From the NCBI RefSeq assembly GCF_001028665.1, contig NZ_CP011503.1:2976001-3040000 (forward strand): DNA of 64,000 nt. The letters are read 5' to 3'. Numbering within the stretch: position 1 is the stretch's first letter; each line of letters opens with the position of its first letter. This DNA comes from Burkholderia pyrrocinia. GTDB lineage: Bacteria > Pseudomonadota > Gammaproteobacteria > Burkholderiales > Burkholderiaceae. Of this stretch, positions 46,311 to 57,403 are shown one piece after another. The notes beneath the pieces are model-generated. The model saw nothing but the letters and a program-made list of their open reading frames with translations. It was not told where the DNA came from and did not search any database. Position numbers and translations under genes: made by a program.

Positions 46311-46855
46311 TTCGCGCGTACCGCGTATCTATCCCCATTTGGTGACGAACGACGCCCGCGACATGCGGGCGTTGTCGTTTCGGCGGCGGACAAAATGTGA
46401 CAGGGCGCATGAAAGATCGTGCATCGTCGCGTGCATCGCGTGACCCGTCCCGGCGGATACACGCAACGATGCGCGACGTATGCCCGCATCCGTCGTACGG
46501 GTATCTCCGTAAGGGCACGCCGAAAAAAAATTGTAACGGTGCACGCGACGTGTCGTCGTAAACGACGGCTCGAACGTATAGGGATGAAGGGGAGAAGCGA
46601 CGACGTCGGATGTGTCCAACGCACAAGACGTTCCGTCGTTCGACGAGACGCGGCGGATGCAGATTCTGCGGCTCGGGAGATCGATTGTAAAACGACGAAA
46701 TGTGTTGTCCAAGCGGTGTTGTCGAGAATAACGAACTTCATACGAAGAGTTCGTGAAAAAAAATAAGAAAGGGTTTAGGATGAATTCGAACGCGCTTGCT
46801 TCTGCGCAGTCGTACGAAGGCAGGCACGTCTTCAGACTCAGGCGAGGGAGGTAGC
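46311..46855. promoter_or_regulatory. Long leader/promoter region of prkA
   Basis: 545 bp without a supported gene, with lower GC than the surroundings (A-run at 46523-46530, A-rich 46754-46770). Small inverted repeats are CGTCGT-AA-ACGACG at 46554-46567 and a bulged CGAACTTC/GAAGAGTTCG at 46732-46753. prkA operons are stress- and stationary-phase-regulated in other bacteria; no sigma-54 box was identified. Confidence 0.5.
46353..46371 (+). terminator. Possible terminator after the chemoreceptor gene
   Basis: Stem CGCCCGC/GCGGGCG with loop GACAT, extended imperfectly by ACGA/TCGT, followed by a weak TTGTCGTTT tail 43 bp past the stop. Confidence 0.5.
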
Positions 46856-48778
46856 ATGGATATTTACAGCAGCTTCGCGAACCGCTTCGAAAAAACGCGA
46901 GAGGAAGAGCTCTCGCTGGAGGAGTATCTCGCGCTCTGCAAGAACGATCCATCCGCGTACGCGACGGCTGGTGAACGCATGCTGGCAGCAATCGGGGAAC
47001 CTGAACACATCGATACCCGCAACGAGCCGCGCCTGTCGCGGATCTTCGCGAACAAGGTCATCAAGGTGTATCCCGCATTCCGTGAGTTCTACGGAATGGA
47101 GGAAGTGATCGAGCAAGTGGTCGCGTATTTCCGCCACGCTGCGCAAGGGCTCGAAGAGAAGAAGCAGATCCTCTATCTGCTCGGCCCGGTGGGCGGCGGC
47201 AAGTCGTCGATCGCCGAGCGTCTGAAGCAACTGATGGAGCGCGTGCCGTTCTATTCGCTGAAGGGCTCGCCCGTCAACGAATCGCCGCTCGGGCTGTTCG
47301 ACTACGACGAAGACGGCCCGATCCTCGAGGAACAGTACGGCATTCCGCGCCGCTACCTGAAAAACATCCTGAGTCCGTGGGCCGTCAAACGCCTGCACGA
47401 ATACAACGGCGACATCCGCCAGTTCCGCGTCGTGCGTCGTTATCCGTCGATCCTGCGGCAGGTCGGCATCGCGAAGACGGAGCCGGGCGACGAGAACAAT
47501 CAGGATATCTCGTCGCTGGTCGGCAAGGTCGACATCCGCAAGCTCGAGCAGTATGCGCAGGACGACGCCGATGCGTACAGCTACTCGGGCGGCCTGTGCC
47601 TCGCGAACCAGGGCCTGCTCGAGTTCGTCGAAATGTTCAAGGCGCCGATCAAGGTGCTGCACCCGCTGCTGACCGCCACGCAGGAAGGCAACTTCAAGGG
47701 CACCGAGGGCTTCGGCGCGATTCCGTTCGACGGGATCATCCTCGCGCACTCGAACGAGTCGGAGTGGAAGGCGTTCCGCAACAACCGCAACAACGAGGCA
47801 CTGCTCGACCGGATCTTCGTCGTGAAGGTGCCGTACTGCCTGCGCGTGTCGGAAGAGACCAAGATCTACGAGAAGCTGATCCGCAACTCGTCGCTTGCCG
47901 AGGCCGTATGCGCGCCGGGCACGCTGAAGATGATGTCGCAGTTCTCGGTGCTGTCGCGTCTGCACGAGCCGGAGAATTCGAGCCTGTTCTCGAAGATGCA
48001 GGTGTATGACGGCGAAAACCTGAAGGACACCGATCCGAAGGCGAAGTCGTACCAGGAGTACCGCGACTACGCGGGCGTGGACGAAGGGATGACGGGCGTG
48101 TCGACACGCTTCGCGTTCAAGATCCTGTCGCGCGTGTTCAACTTCGATTCGAGCGAGGTCGCGGCCAACCCCGTGCACCTGATGTACGTGCTCGAACAGC
48201 AGATCGAACGCGAGCAGTTCCCGCCGGAAACCGAGCAGAAGTACCTGTCCTTCGTGAAGGACGTGCTCGCGTCGCGTTACGCGGATTTCATCGGCAAGGA
48301 GATCCAGACGGCCTACCTCGAGTCGTATTCGGAGTACGGCCAGAACATCTTCGACCGCTACGTCACGTATGCCGACTTCTGGATCCAGGACCAGGAATTC
48401 CGCGATCACGACACGGGCGAGAGCTTCGATCGCGCCGCGTTGAACGCGGAGCTGGAGAAGATCGAGAAACCGGCCGGCATCAGCAATCCGAAGGATTACC
48501 GCAACGAGATCGTGAACTTCGTGTTGCGTGCACGGGCGGCGAACGCCGGCAAGAACCCCGTGTGGACGAGCTACGAGAAGTTGCGCGTCGTGATCGAGAA
48601 GAAGATGTTCTCGAACACCGAGGAACTGCTGCCGGTGATCTCGTTCAACGCAAAGGGTTCGGCGGAGGAGCAGCGCAAGCATGAGGACTTTGTGAACCGG
48701 ATGGTCGCGAAGGGCTATACGCCGAAGCAGGTGAGGCTGCTTTGCGACTGGTACCTGCGCGTGCGCAAGTCGTCATGA
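46856..48778 (+). CDS. prkA: PrkA-family serine protein kinase / AAA+ protein (YeaG)
   Basis: 640 aa from ATG 46856 behind GGGAGGTAGC. The AAA+ part has Walker A GPVGGGKSS (near residue 111) and an extended Walker B/sensor region (AIPFDGIILAHSNESEW). The C-terminal third (after about 400) is the PrkA kinase-like domain. In E. coli YeaG acts with YeaH in nitrogen starvation and stress survival. It is first in the conserved trio prkA-yeaH-spoVR. Confidence 0.95.
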   Translation: MDIYSSFANRFEKTREEELSLEEYLALCKNDPSAYATAGERMLAAIGEPEHIDTRNEPRLSRIFANKVIKVYPAFREFYGMEEVIEQVVAYFRHAAQGLEEKKQILYLLGPVGGGKSSIAERLKQLMERVPFYSLKGSPVNESPLGLFDYDEDGPILEEQYGIPRRYLKNILSPWAVKRLHEYNGDIRQFRVVRRYPSILRQVGIAKTEPGDENNQDISSLVGKVDIRKLEQYAQDDADAYSYSGGLCLANQGLLEFVEMFKAPIKVLHPLLTATQEGNFKGTEGFGAIPFDGIILAHSNESEWKAFRNNRNNEALLDRIFVVKVPYCLRVSEETKIYEKLIRNSSLAEAVCAPGTLKMMSQFSVLSRLHEPENSSLFSKMQVYDGENLKDTDPKAKSYQEYRDYAGVDEGMTGVSTRFAFKILSRVFNFDSSEVAANPVHLMYVLEQQIEREQFPPETEQKYLSFVKDVLASRYADFIGKEIQTAYLESYSEYGQNIFDRYVTYADFWIQDQEFRDHDTGESFDRAALNAELEKIEKPAGISNPKDYRNEIVNFVLRARAANAGKNPVWTSYEKLRVVIEKKMFSNTEELLPVISFNAKGSAEEQRKHEDFVNRMVAKGYTPKQVRLLCDWYLRVRKSS

Positions 48779-48793
48779 CGCGCGCGGTACCGA

Positions 48794-48818
48794 GCCCGTA
48801 CGGCGAGTCCGTACGGGC
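48794..48818 (+). terminator. Intercistronic hairpin between prkA and yeaH
   Basis: A perfect 10-bp stem GCCCGTACGG/CCGTACGGGC with loop CGAGT, then GCTTTC. It may act as an attenuator setting prkA above yeaH-spoVR. Confidence 0.5.
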
Positions 48819-48903
48819 GCTTTCAGAGACGCCGCCCGCTTGACGGGAGACGGCATGTGCGGCGAGCGTCCCGGCATATCGACTTTCGAGCGGGAGACCG
48901 GCA

Positions 48904-50172
48904 GTGCTTCATCAAATCATCGACCGCAGGCTGGCCGGCAAGAACAAGAGTATCGCCAACCGCGAACGCTTTCTGCGTCGCGTCAAGAACTACATTCGTC
49001 GTGCCGTGTCCGACGCGGTGCGCGACCGTAGCATCAAGGATATCCAGAGCACGCAGAGCATCACGATCCCGCGCAAGGACATCGCGGAGCCGAATTTCCG
49101 GCACGGGCCGGGCGGGCGTCGTGAATACGTGCACCCCGGCAACGAGGACTACGTACGCGGCGACAAGATCCCGCGTCCGCAGGGCGGCTCGGGCGGCGGC
49201 GGAAGCCAGGCCAGCAACGAGGGCGAAGGGCAGGACGACTTCGTGTTCGAACTGTCGCGCGACGAGTTCATGCAGTACTTCTTCGACGATCTCGAACTGC
49301 CGCGCCTCGTGAAGACGCACCTGCTGACGGTGCCGAGCTGGAAGAACGTGCGCGCGGGCTGGTCGGCGGAAGGCACGCCGAACAACATCGACGTCGTGCG
49401 TTCGCTACGCAGCGCGCTCGGCCGGCGCATCGCGCTCGGCTCGCCGCTCGTCAACGAGCTGCGCGAACTCGAGGCGCAGCTCGAAGCGCTGAAGTGCGAT
49501 CCGGACGACCGCCGCGAGGACATCGCGACGCTCGAGGCCGAGATCCATCACCTGAAGGGGCGCATCTGGCGGATTCCGTTCATCGATCCGTTCGACCTGC
49601 GCTACATCAACCGCGTGAAGCAGCCTCAGCCGTCGAGCCAGGCCGTGATGTTCTGCCTGATGGACGTGTCGGGCTCGATGGACGAGCAGCGCAAGGATCT
49701 CGCGAAGCGCTTCTTCATCCTGCTTTACCTGTTCCTCAAGCGCAACTACGAGCGCATCGAGGTCGTGTTCATCCGTCACCATACGCGCGCCGAGGAAGTC
49801 GACGAGGATACCTTCTTCCATTCGACCGAGAGCGGCGGCACGGTCGTGTCGAGCGCCCTCGAACTGATGCGCAAGGTGCAGAACGAGCGCTACTCGCCGA
49901 CCGAGTGGAACATCTACGGCGCGCAGGCGTCCGACGGCGACAACTGGACCGACGATTCGCCCAAGTGTCGCAAAATCCTGGAAGAGGATATCCTCACGAA
50001 GACGCGTTACTTCGCGTATATCCAGGTCGCGCCGGAAGAGCAGAATCTGTGGCTGGAATACGCGCAGCTGGCGCTGTCGCAGCCGCATCTCGCGATGAAA
50101 AAAGTGGAATCGGCTGCCGAGATTTACCCGGTGTTTCGCGAATTGTTCGAAAAGCAGGTGGAAATGTCATGA
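48904..50172 (+). CDS. yeaH: DUF444 / YeaH von Willebrand-type protein
   Basis: 422 aa from GTG 48904 (CGGGAGACC upstream). It starts LHQIIDRRLAGKNKSIANRE, the DUF444 opening. A VWA-like domain near residue 250 shows the metal-site motif FCLMDVSGSMDEQRKDLAKR. A glycine-rich linker (GGSGGGGSQ, near 97) separates the halves. The role is unknown but is tied to PrkA and SpoVR by constant neighbourhood. The stop overlaps the next start by ATGA. Confidence 0.93.
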   Translation: MLHQIIDRRLAGKNKSIANRERFLRRVKNYIRRAVSDAVRDRSIKDIQSTQSITIPRKDIAEPNFRHGPGGRREYVHPGNEDYVRGDKIPRPQGGSGGGGSQASNEGEGQDDFVFELSRDEFMQYFFDDLELPRLVKTHLLTVPSWKNVRAGWSAEGTPNNIDVVRSLRSALGRRIALGSPLVNELRELEAQLEALKCDPDDRREDIATLEAEIHHLKGRIWRIPFIDPFDLRYINRVKQPQPSSQAVMFCLMDVSGSMDEQRKDLAKRFFILLYLFLKRNYERIEVVFIRHHTRAEEVDEDTFFHSTESGGTVVSSALELMRKVQNERYSPTEWNIYGAQASDGDNWTDDSPKCRKILEEDILTKTRYFAYIQVAPEEQNLWLEYAQLALSQPHLAMKKVESAAEIYPVFRELFEKQVEMS

Positions 50173-51848
50173 CGACGCGCCATCTGCACAACGAGTCGCG
50201 CGGCTACGAGCCGCGCCCCTCCGGCGACGACACGGCCGGCCCTGCCGCATCGCAGCAACGCGCGCAGGCCGAACCGCCGCCGCCGGCCGCCGACTTGCCC
50301 GGCTCCGGGCAAAAGGAAGCGCGTATGAACGTTGCCGAACGCAAGCCGCTGCCGTGCCCGTCCGACTGGACGTTCGAACTGCTCGAGGAATACGACACGC
50401 ACATCTCGCAGGTCGCCGAACAATACGAGCTCGACATCTACCCGATCCAGCTCGAACTGATCAGCGCCGAACAGATGATGGATGCGTATGCGTCGGTCGG
50501 GATGCCGGTCAACTACCGCCACTGGTCGTTCGGCAAGCACTTCCTCTCGACCGAGAAGAGCTACCGCCGCGGCCAGATGGGCCTCGCGTACGAAATCGTC
50601 ATCAATTCGAATCCGTGCATCGCGTATCTGATGGAAGAGAACACGATGACGATGCAGGCGCTCGTCATCGCGCACGCGGCGTACGGGCACAACTCGTTCT
50701 TCAAGGGCAACTACCTGTTCCGGCTGTGGACCGACGCGCACGCGATCATCGACTATCTCGTGTACGCGAAGAACTACGTCGCGGAATGCGAGGAGCGCTA
50801 CGGGCTCGATCGCGTCGAGGAACTGCTCGATTCGTGCCATGCGCTGATGAACTACGGCGTCGACCGCTACAAGCGGCCGCAGAAGCCGTCGCTGTCGAAG
50901 GAAGCGGCGCTGCGGCGCGAGCGCGAGGCGTACTTGCAGTCGCAGGTGAATGAACTGTGGCGCACGCTGCCGGGCAAGAAGCCCGAGCTGATGGAGGAGC
51001 AGGAAGGCCGCTATCCGCCCGAACCGCAGGAGAACCTGCTGTATTTCGCGGAGAAGAACGCGCCGCTGCTCGAACCGTGGGAGCGGGAAGTGATCCGCAT
51101 CGTGCGCAAGATCGGCCAGTATTTCTACCCGCAGCGGCAGACGCAGGTGATGAACGAAGGCTGGGCGACGTTCTGGCACTACACGCTGCTGAACACGCTG
51201 TACCACCAGGGCAAGCTGGAAGACGGCTTCATGATGGAGTTCCTGCATTCGCACAGCAACGTGGTCTACCAGCCGCCCGTCACGAAGCCGTACTACAGCG
51301 GGATCAACCCGTATGCGCTCGGTTTTTCGATGATGAGCGACATCCGGCGGATCTGCGAAGCGCCGACGGAAGAGGATTACAAGTGGTTTCCGGAGATCGC
51401 GGGCACCCCGTGGCTGCCGGCGATGCACTACGCGATGCGCAACTTCAAGGACGAGAGCTTCATCGCGCAGTACCTGTCGCCGAACCTGATCCGCGAGATG
51501 CGGCTCTTCTCGGTGCTCGACGACGACATGCGCGATTCGCTCGAGGTGTCGGCGATCCACGACGGTTCCGGTTACCAGTACGTGCGGCAGGCGTTGTCGC
51601 GGCAGTACGACATCCATCACCGCGAGCCGAACATCCAGGTGTGGGCGGTGAACACGCGCGGCGACCGCAGCCTCACGCTGCGTCACTTCATGACCGACAA
51701 CCGCCACCTGTCGAACGACAGCGACGAGGTGCTCAAGCACATGGCGCGGCTCTGGCAGTTCGACGTGTACCTGGAAAGCGTCGATGAGGCCGGCACCGTG
51801 CGCAAGCGCTACGAGTGCCGCTACGTGCCGCCGGAGGTGCGCGTTTGA
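50169..51848 (+). CDS. SpoVR family protein (YcgB-like)
   Basis: 559 aa from ATG 50169, which overlaps yeaH and has an AGGTGG site. ATG 50325 (AAAGGAAGC upstream) would give 507 aa, close to the usual 510, and the extra 52 residues are Pro/Ala-rich low complexity, so either start is possible. The body is typical: WTFELLEEYDTHISQVAEQY, HAAYGHNSFFKGNYLFR, NEGWATFWHYTLLNTLYHQG, and HSHSNVVYQPP. Related to B. subtilis SpoVR (cortex formation) but found in non-sporulators as part of the PrkA-YeaH module; biochemical role unknown. Confidence 0.93.
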   Translation: MTTRHLHNESRGYEPRPSGDDTAGPAASQQRAQAEPPPPAADLPGSGQKEARMNVAERKPLPCPSDWTFELLEEYDTHISQVAEQYELDIYPIQLELISAEQMMDAYASVGMPVNYRHWSFGKHFLSTEKSYRRGQMGLAYEIVINSNPCIAYLMEENTMTMQALVIAHAAYGHNSFFKGNYLFRLWTDAHAIIDYLVYAKNYVAECEERYGLDRVEELLDSCHALMNYGVDRYKRPQKPSLSKEAALRREREAYLQSQVNELWRTLPGKKPELMEEQEGRYPPEPQENLLYFAEKNAPLLEPWEREVIRIVRKIGQYFYPQRQTQVMNEGWATFWHYTLLNTLYHQGKLEDGFMMEFLHSHSNVVYQPPVTKPYYSGINPYALGFSMMSDIRRICEAPTEEDYKWFPEIAGTPWLPAMHYAMRNFKDESFIAQYLSPNLIREMRLFSVLDDDMRDSLEVSAIHDGSGYQYVRQALSRQYDIHHREPNIQVWAVNTRGDRSLTLRHFMTDNRHLSNDSDEVLKHMARLWQFDVYLESVDEAGTVRKRYECRYVPPEVRV

Positions 51849-51876
51849 TCGTCGGCTTCAAGAATGTTTGCATCGG

Positions 51877-51901
51877 ACGCCAGCCTGCCGGCTGGCGTTT
51901 T
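51877..51901 (+). terminator. Rho-independent terminator after spoVR
   Basis: Stem ACGCCAGC/GCTGGCGT with a 6-nt loop and TTTTC tail, 29 bp past the stop. Ends the prkA-yeaH-spoVR operon. Confidence 0.75.
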
Positions 51902-52083
51902 CATATGACGAACGCGTGGCGGGAGAAAAATCTTCTACATCCGGACGAACCCGGAAAGCCTGTTACTTTACATTTCGCTAAAATCCCGTAGCGCCGTGCC
52001 GCCGGAACCGGTGCCACGTGCGACCGCACGCGGCGGCCTCCAGCCGTCTCGCCCAGAAAGCACTAAAAGGAACAGACCAATCC

Positions 52084-53388
52084 ATGGACGTCCAGACCGA
52101 CCAAGCTGCGCTGTCCGCGCATGACACCCGGCGGCGCGTGTTCGCCATCGTCGGCGCCTCATCGGGCAACCTCGTCGAGTGGTTCGACTTCTACATCTAC
52201 TCGTTCTGCGCGCTGTACTTCGCGCCGGCGTTCTTCCCGAGCGGCAACACCACGACGCAGCTGCTGAACACGGCCGGCGTGTTCGCGGCCGGCTTCCTGA
52301 TGCGCCCGATCGGCGGCTGGCTGTTCGGCCGCATCGCCGACCGTCACGGCCGGCGCGCCGCGATGATGATCTCGGTGCTGATGATGTGCGGCGGCTCGCT
52401 CGTGATCGCGGTGCTGCCGACCTATGCGCAGATCGGCGCGCTCGCGCCGGCGCTGCTGCTGGTTGCGCGCCTGTTCCAGGGGCTGTCGGTGGGCGGCGAA
52501 TACGGGACGAGCGCGACCTACATGAGCGAGGTCGCGTTGAAGGGCCGACGCGGCTTCTTCGCGTCGTTCCAGTACGTGACGCTGATCGGCGGCCAGCTGT
52601 GTGCGCTGCTGGTGCTCGTGATCCTGCAGCAGACGCTGTCGACCGACGAACTGAAGGCGTGGGGCTGGCGCATTCCGTTCGTCGTCGGCGCGGCGGCCGC
52701 GCTGATCTCGCTGTACCTGCGGAAATCGCTCGACGAGACGTCGACCAGCGCGTCGCGCGACAAGAAGGATGCCGGCACGATCCGCGGCGTGTGGCAGCAC
52801 AAGGGCGCGTTCTTCACGGTGGTCGGCTTCACGGCCGGCGGCTCGCTGATCTTCTACACGTTCACCACGTACATGCAGAAGTACCTCGTGAACACGGCCG
52901 GCATGCACGCGAAGACGGCCAGCAACGTGATGACCGTCGCGCTGCTCGTCTACATGCTGATCCAGCCGGTGTTCGGCGCGCTGTCCGACAGGATCGGCCG
53001 CCGCACGTCGATGATCCTGTTCGGCTCGTTCGCGGTGATCGGCACGGTGCCGCTGATGCATGCGCTGCAGGACGTGACGAGCCCGGTGGCCGCGTTCGCG
53101 CTGATCACGGTCGCGCTGGCGATCGTCAGCTTCTACACGTCGATCAGCGGCCTCATCAAGGCCGAGATGTTCCCGCCGGAAGTGCGCGCGATGGGCGTCG
53201 GCCTGTCGTATGCGGTCGCGAACGCAATCTTCGGCGGCTCGGCCGAATACGTCGCGCTGTGGTTCAAGTCGATCGGCAGCGAGGAAACCTTCTACTGGTA
53301 CGTGACGGTGCTGTGCGCGATCTCGCTGATCGTGTCGTGGCGGATGCGCGATCCGAGCAAGGAAGGGTACCTGCGCCACGAACCGTGA
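52084..53388 (+). CDS. MFS dicarboxylate/alpha-ketoglutarate-type symporter (KgtP-like)
   Basis: 434 aa, 12 helices. KgtP-type features: [20 protein letters not shown] near residue 25, [40 protein letters not shown] and [20 protein letters not shown]. The [10 protein letters not shown] signature is strongest in alpha-ketoglutarate permease. Substrate by similarity only. Single gene between two terminators. CTAAAAGGAACAG precedes the ATG by 8 bp. Confidence 0.93.
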   Translation: MDVQTDQAALSAHDTRRRVFAIVGASSGNLVEWFDFYIYSFCALYFAPAFFPSGNTTTQLLNTAGVFAAGFLMRPIGGWLFGRIADRHGRRAAMMISVLMMCGGSLVIAVLPTYAQIGALAPALLLVARLFQGLSVGGEYGTSATYMSEVALKGRRGFFASFQYVTLIGGQLCALLVLVILQQTLSTDELKAWGWRIPFVVGAAAALISLYLRKSLDETSTSASRDKKDAGTIRGVWQHKGAFFTVVGFTAGGSLIFYTFTTYMQKYLVNTAGMHAKTASNVMTVALLVYMLIQPVFGALSDRIGRRTSMILFGSFAVIGTVPLMHALQDVTSPVAAFALITVALAIVSFYTSISGLIKAEMFPPEVRAMGVGLSYAVANAIFGGSAEYVALWFKSIGSEETFYWYVTVLCAISLIVSWRMRDPSKEGYLRHEP

Positions 53389-53425
53389 TCGACTGCGCCG
53401 CGCGCGCATTCGCATCGTGACGAAC

Positions 53426-53453
53426 GTCCCGCCAGCCGGCGGGACTTTTTTTT
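53426..53453 (+). terminator. Rho-independent terminator after the MFS gene
   Basis: Stem GTCCCGCC/GGCGGGAC, loop AGCC, then eight T. Strong. Confidence 0.9.
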
Positions 53454-53631
53454 GCGGCGTGTGATTACGCGGGCGGCAGCGGCACGGCGGCGGCATCCAC
53501 TGCTCGACGCGGGATGCGCGGGCATGAGCGCATCCCGTCATATCGATATTGAAATCGATTCGTTGTCCGTTGCAGGCGATTTCCTTAATCTGAACCTGTA
53601 GTTCGTGTGACACCTCCTTGACTGGGATTCG

Positions 53632-53662
53632 CGCCCGCTGCGTGCAGCGGGCGTCTTTTTTT
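53632..53662 (+). terminator. Second terminator without an upstream ORF
   Basis: Stem CGCCCGCTG/CAGCGGGCG, loop CGTG, tail TCTTTTTTT. Only non-coding DNA (53454-53631) lies between it and the previous terminator, so it may end a small RNA. Confidence 0.75.
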
Positions 53663-54229
53663 GTGCGCTGCGCTGTTCGCGAGCCGAGGCAGGGTTGGTG
53701 CCGCGTGGCGGCTTGCCCATGTCGATTGCTACATGTCGTCGCGACGGTCCGGATCTGCCGGACCGCGGTGACGGGGCTGCCTGCGGCCGACTGGGTGGAT
53801 GGCGATGCGATGACGTGTCATGCCAAGTCAAAGAAAGACACGATGAGCAAACCTGCGGTCGCCTCGTTCGGGGCTTCCGGAGCGACGCCGAGCAGGGGAC
53901 AAAACGATCGTCGAACTGGTACGCAGAGGACATGCGTCGATGCACGCGGTCGAACTACCGCCTACGTCGCCTGCCGGCGACGCCGAGCGCACCCGCTAGA
54001 TGGTCGCGCAGCAGCGCCGGATCGGTGCTGCCGGTCGGTCGATTGCACGACGGCGCAGCGATCAGCGAAGCTGGCGACCTGCCGAATACGGATCTCGCGC
54101 ACGTCACGGAACTTGCGCCGGACGCCGCCGAAACCCCCGACCAGCAGCGAATGTCAGTGCGGATGAACGCGCGCAAGGCATCACGCTCGACGCGAGCCGT
54201 GCATCGCTCGCCGGACGATGACTGGGGCG

Positions 54230-54233
54230 GTCG
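54230..54233. repeat. IS3-element target duplication, left copy (GTCG)
   Basis: GTCG here and at 57400-57403 flank the IS3-family element exactly; 4 bp is the usual duplication of the IS407 group. Confidence 0.85.
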
Positions 54234-54294
54234 TGACCTGCTCCCCGCGTTTAGTACGGTGACGGTGTAGAGTCCGTTCCAGAGAGGAACGGCA

Positions 54295-54555
54295 ATGAAA
54301 AAGCGATTCACTTAAGAACAAATCATCGGCATCTTGAAGGAAGCCGAGGCTGGCTTGAAGCCGGCCGAGCTGTGCCGCAAGTACGGCATATCGGAAGCGA
54401 CCTACTACAACTGGAAAGCGAAGTTCGGCGGGATGACGGTCTCCGAAGCACAGCGCCTGAAGGAACTGGAGCAGGAGAACAGCAAGCTCAAACGTCTGTT
54501 GGCCGAATCGATGCTCGACAACGCCGCGCTGAAGGACCTGCTGGCTCGAAAGTAG
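54295..54555 (+). pseudogene. IS3-family orfA with premature stop
   Basis: The frame starts ATG AAA AAG CGA TTC ACT TAA; IS407-type OrfA proteins read MKKRFTEEQ here, so a GAA codon probably became TAA (54313-54315). The rest is intact: EQIIGILKEAEAGLKPAELC, the HTH LCRKYGISEATYYNWKAKF, and a leucine-zipper-like end KRLLAESMLDNAALKDLLAR. Restart at TTG 54334 could give 73 aa lacking the first residues. Confidence 0.88.
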
Positions 54556-55235
54556 CAAGCCCGCAGGCCAAGCGCGAAGCGGTCCGGATATTGATGACCG
54601 AACGTGCCATGGGTGTTACCCGGGCCTGCGGGCTGGTAGGGATTTCGCGCTCGCTGTTTCACTACGAATCACGCCGCCGAATTGACGACGAAGCGCTGAC
54701 TGGCCGGATGATGGCCATCGCTGCGCAGAAGCGCCGTTACGGTTATCGCCGGATTCACGTGCTGCTGCAGCGGGATGGCTGCTTCGCCAACCACAAGCGC
54801 ATCTGGCGCCTGTACAGCAAGGCGGGGCTGAGCGTGCGCAAGCGGCGACGCAAGCGTATTGCGGCTGTCGAGCGCACGCCGCTGCCGTTACCGACAGGCC
54901 CGAATCAGAGCTGGTCGATGGACTTCGTTTCTGACGGGCTGGCCTATGGTCGGCAGTTTCGATGCCTGAACGTGGTCGACGACTACACACGCGAGTGCTT
55001 GGCCATCGAGGTCGATACTTCATTGCCGGGCCTACGCGTGCAGCAAGTGCTCGAGCGGCTCAAGGAGATGCGAGGCTTGCCCGCATCCATCACGGTCGAC
55101 AACGGGCCGGAGTTCGCTGGTAAGGTGCTGGATGCATGGGCCTACGAAGCCGGTGTCACGCTGTCGTTCATTCGGCCTGGCAAGCCGGTGGAGAATGCCT
55201 ATATCGAGAGCTTCAACGGGCGGTTCCGCGATGAA
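54549..55235 (+). pseudogene. IS3-family orfB transposase, 5' part (split by IS21-type element)
   Basis: Normally made by -1 frameshift from orfA near the AAAG at 54549-54552. HTH_21 region QKRRYGYRRIHVLLQRDGCF and the DDE catalytic core start WSMDFVSDGLAYGRQFRCLN (first Asp) and TVDNGPEFAGKVLDAWAYE (second Asp) are present. It is cut after FRDE at the ATGAA target site; the third catalytic residue (Glu) precedes the cut in YIESFNGRFRDE. Continues at 57193. Confidence 0.92.
55231..55235. repeat. IS21-element target duplication, left copy (ATGAA)
   Basis: ATGAA here and at 57193-57197. Joining the flanks across one copy restores the orfB reading FRDECLNEHW, which proves the insertion point. 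Confidence 0.9.
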
Positions 55236-55255
55236 TGTTGGGCGCAAAGTAATAA

Positions 55256-55270
55256 TGAGCCACTTCGCGC
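55256..55270 (+). repeat. IS21-element subterminal inverted repeat, left
   Basis: TGAGCCACTTCGCGC, a perfect 15-bp match to the inverse of 57158-57172. Probable IstA binding site. Confidence 0.85.
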
Positions 55271-55327
55271 GAAGTAAATCTAAGCCACCTTTCAGTACAG
55301 TCAGCCTTTTGCGCGCAAAGGCTGGCG

Positions 55328-57126
<1,799 letters not shown>

Positions 57127-57157
57127 CGACTGGCTCAGTTTTACTTTGCGCGATCAG

Positions 57158-57172
57158 GCGCGAAGTGGCTCA
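57158..57172 (-). repeat. IS21-element subterminal inverted repeat, right
   Basis: GCGCGAAGTGGCTCA, inverse of 55256-55270; a related copy (TGGCTCAGTTTTAC) lies 26 bp inside. Confidence 0.85.
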
Positions 57173-57192
57173 GATTTCAAATGCGTTTGACA

Positions 57193-57383
57193 ATGAATGC
57201 CTGAATGAGCACTGGTTCGTCTCAATGCGCCACGCCAAGCGGCTGATTGAGGAATGGCGTATCGAGTACAACACCGAGCGGCCCCATAGTTCACTCGGCT
57301 ATCTGACGCCTGCGCAGTTCGCTCGGGCGCACGACGCGAAGCAGCAGTTTTTAACCTCGGACTCTAACTGCAGTTCGGACTAA
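57193..57383 (+). pseudogene. IS3-family orfB transposase, 3' part
   Basis: Continues the interrupted orfB: NECLNEHWFVSMRHAKRLIE, then WRIEYNTERPHSSLGYLTPA, the classic IS3-family tail, ending at TAA 57381-57383. The first five bases are the IS21 target duplication. Confidence 0.93.
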
Positions 57384-57399
57384 AACCGGGGGCAGGTCA

Positions 57400-57403
57400 G
57401 TCG
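57400..57403. repeat. IS3-element target duplication, right copy (GTCG)
   Basis: Matches 54230-54233 and confirms the right end of the IS3-family element. Confidence 0.85.

Larger units (their letters stand above)
53389..54233. other. Intergenic region with terminators, likely degenerate
   Basis: About 845 bp. Two plus-strand terminators lie here (53426-53453 and 53632-53662). From about 53700 to the IS edge at 54234 the DNA is GC-rich, with open frames on both strands lacking family motifs or ribosome sites. I see no real gene; it may be a decayed gene or the remains of one disrupted upstream of the fimbrial locus. Confidence 0.5.

Noticed and set aside
46838..48682. 614-codon frame antisense to prkA
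   Set aside because: Shadow of the strongly conserved prkA reading frame; Leu/Arg/Val-rich with no domain.
53695..54311. Overlapping frames on both strands left of the IS element
   Set aside because: No motif, no ribosome site, and they run into the IS end; treated as non-coding or decayed.
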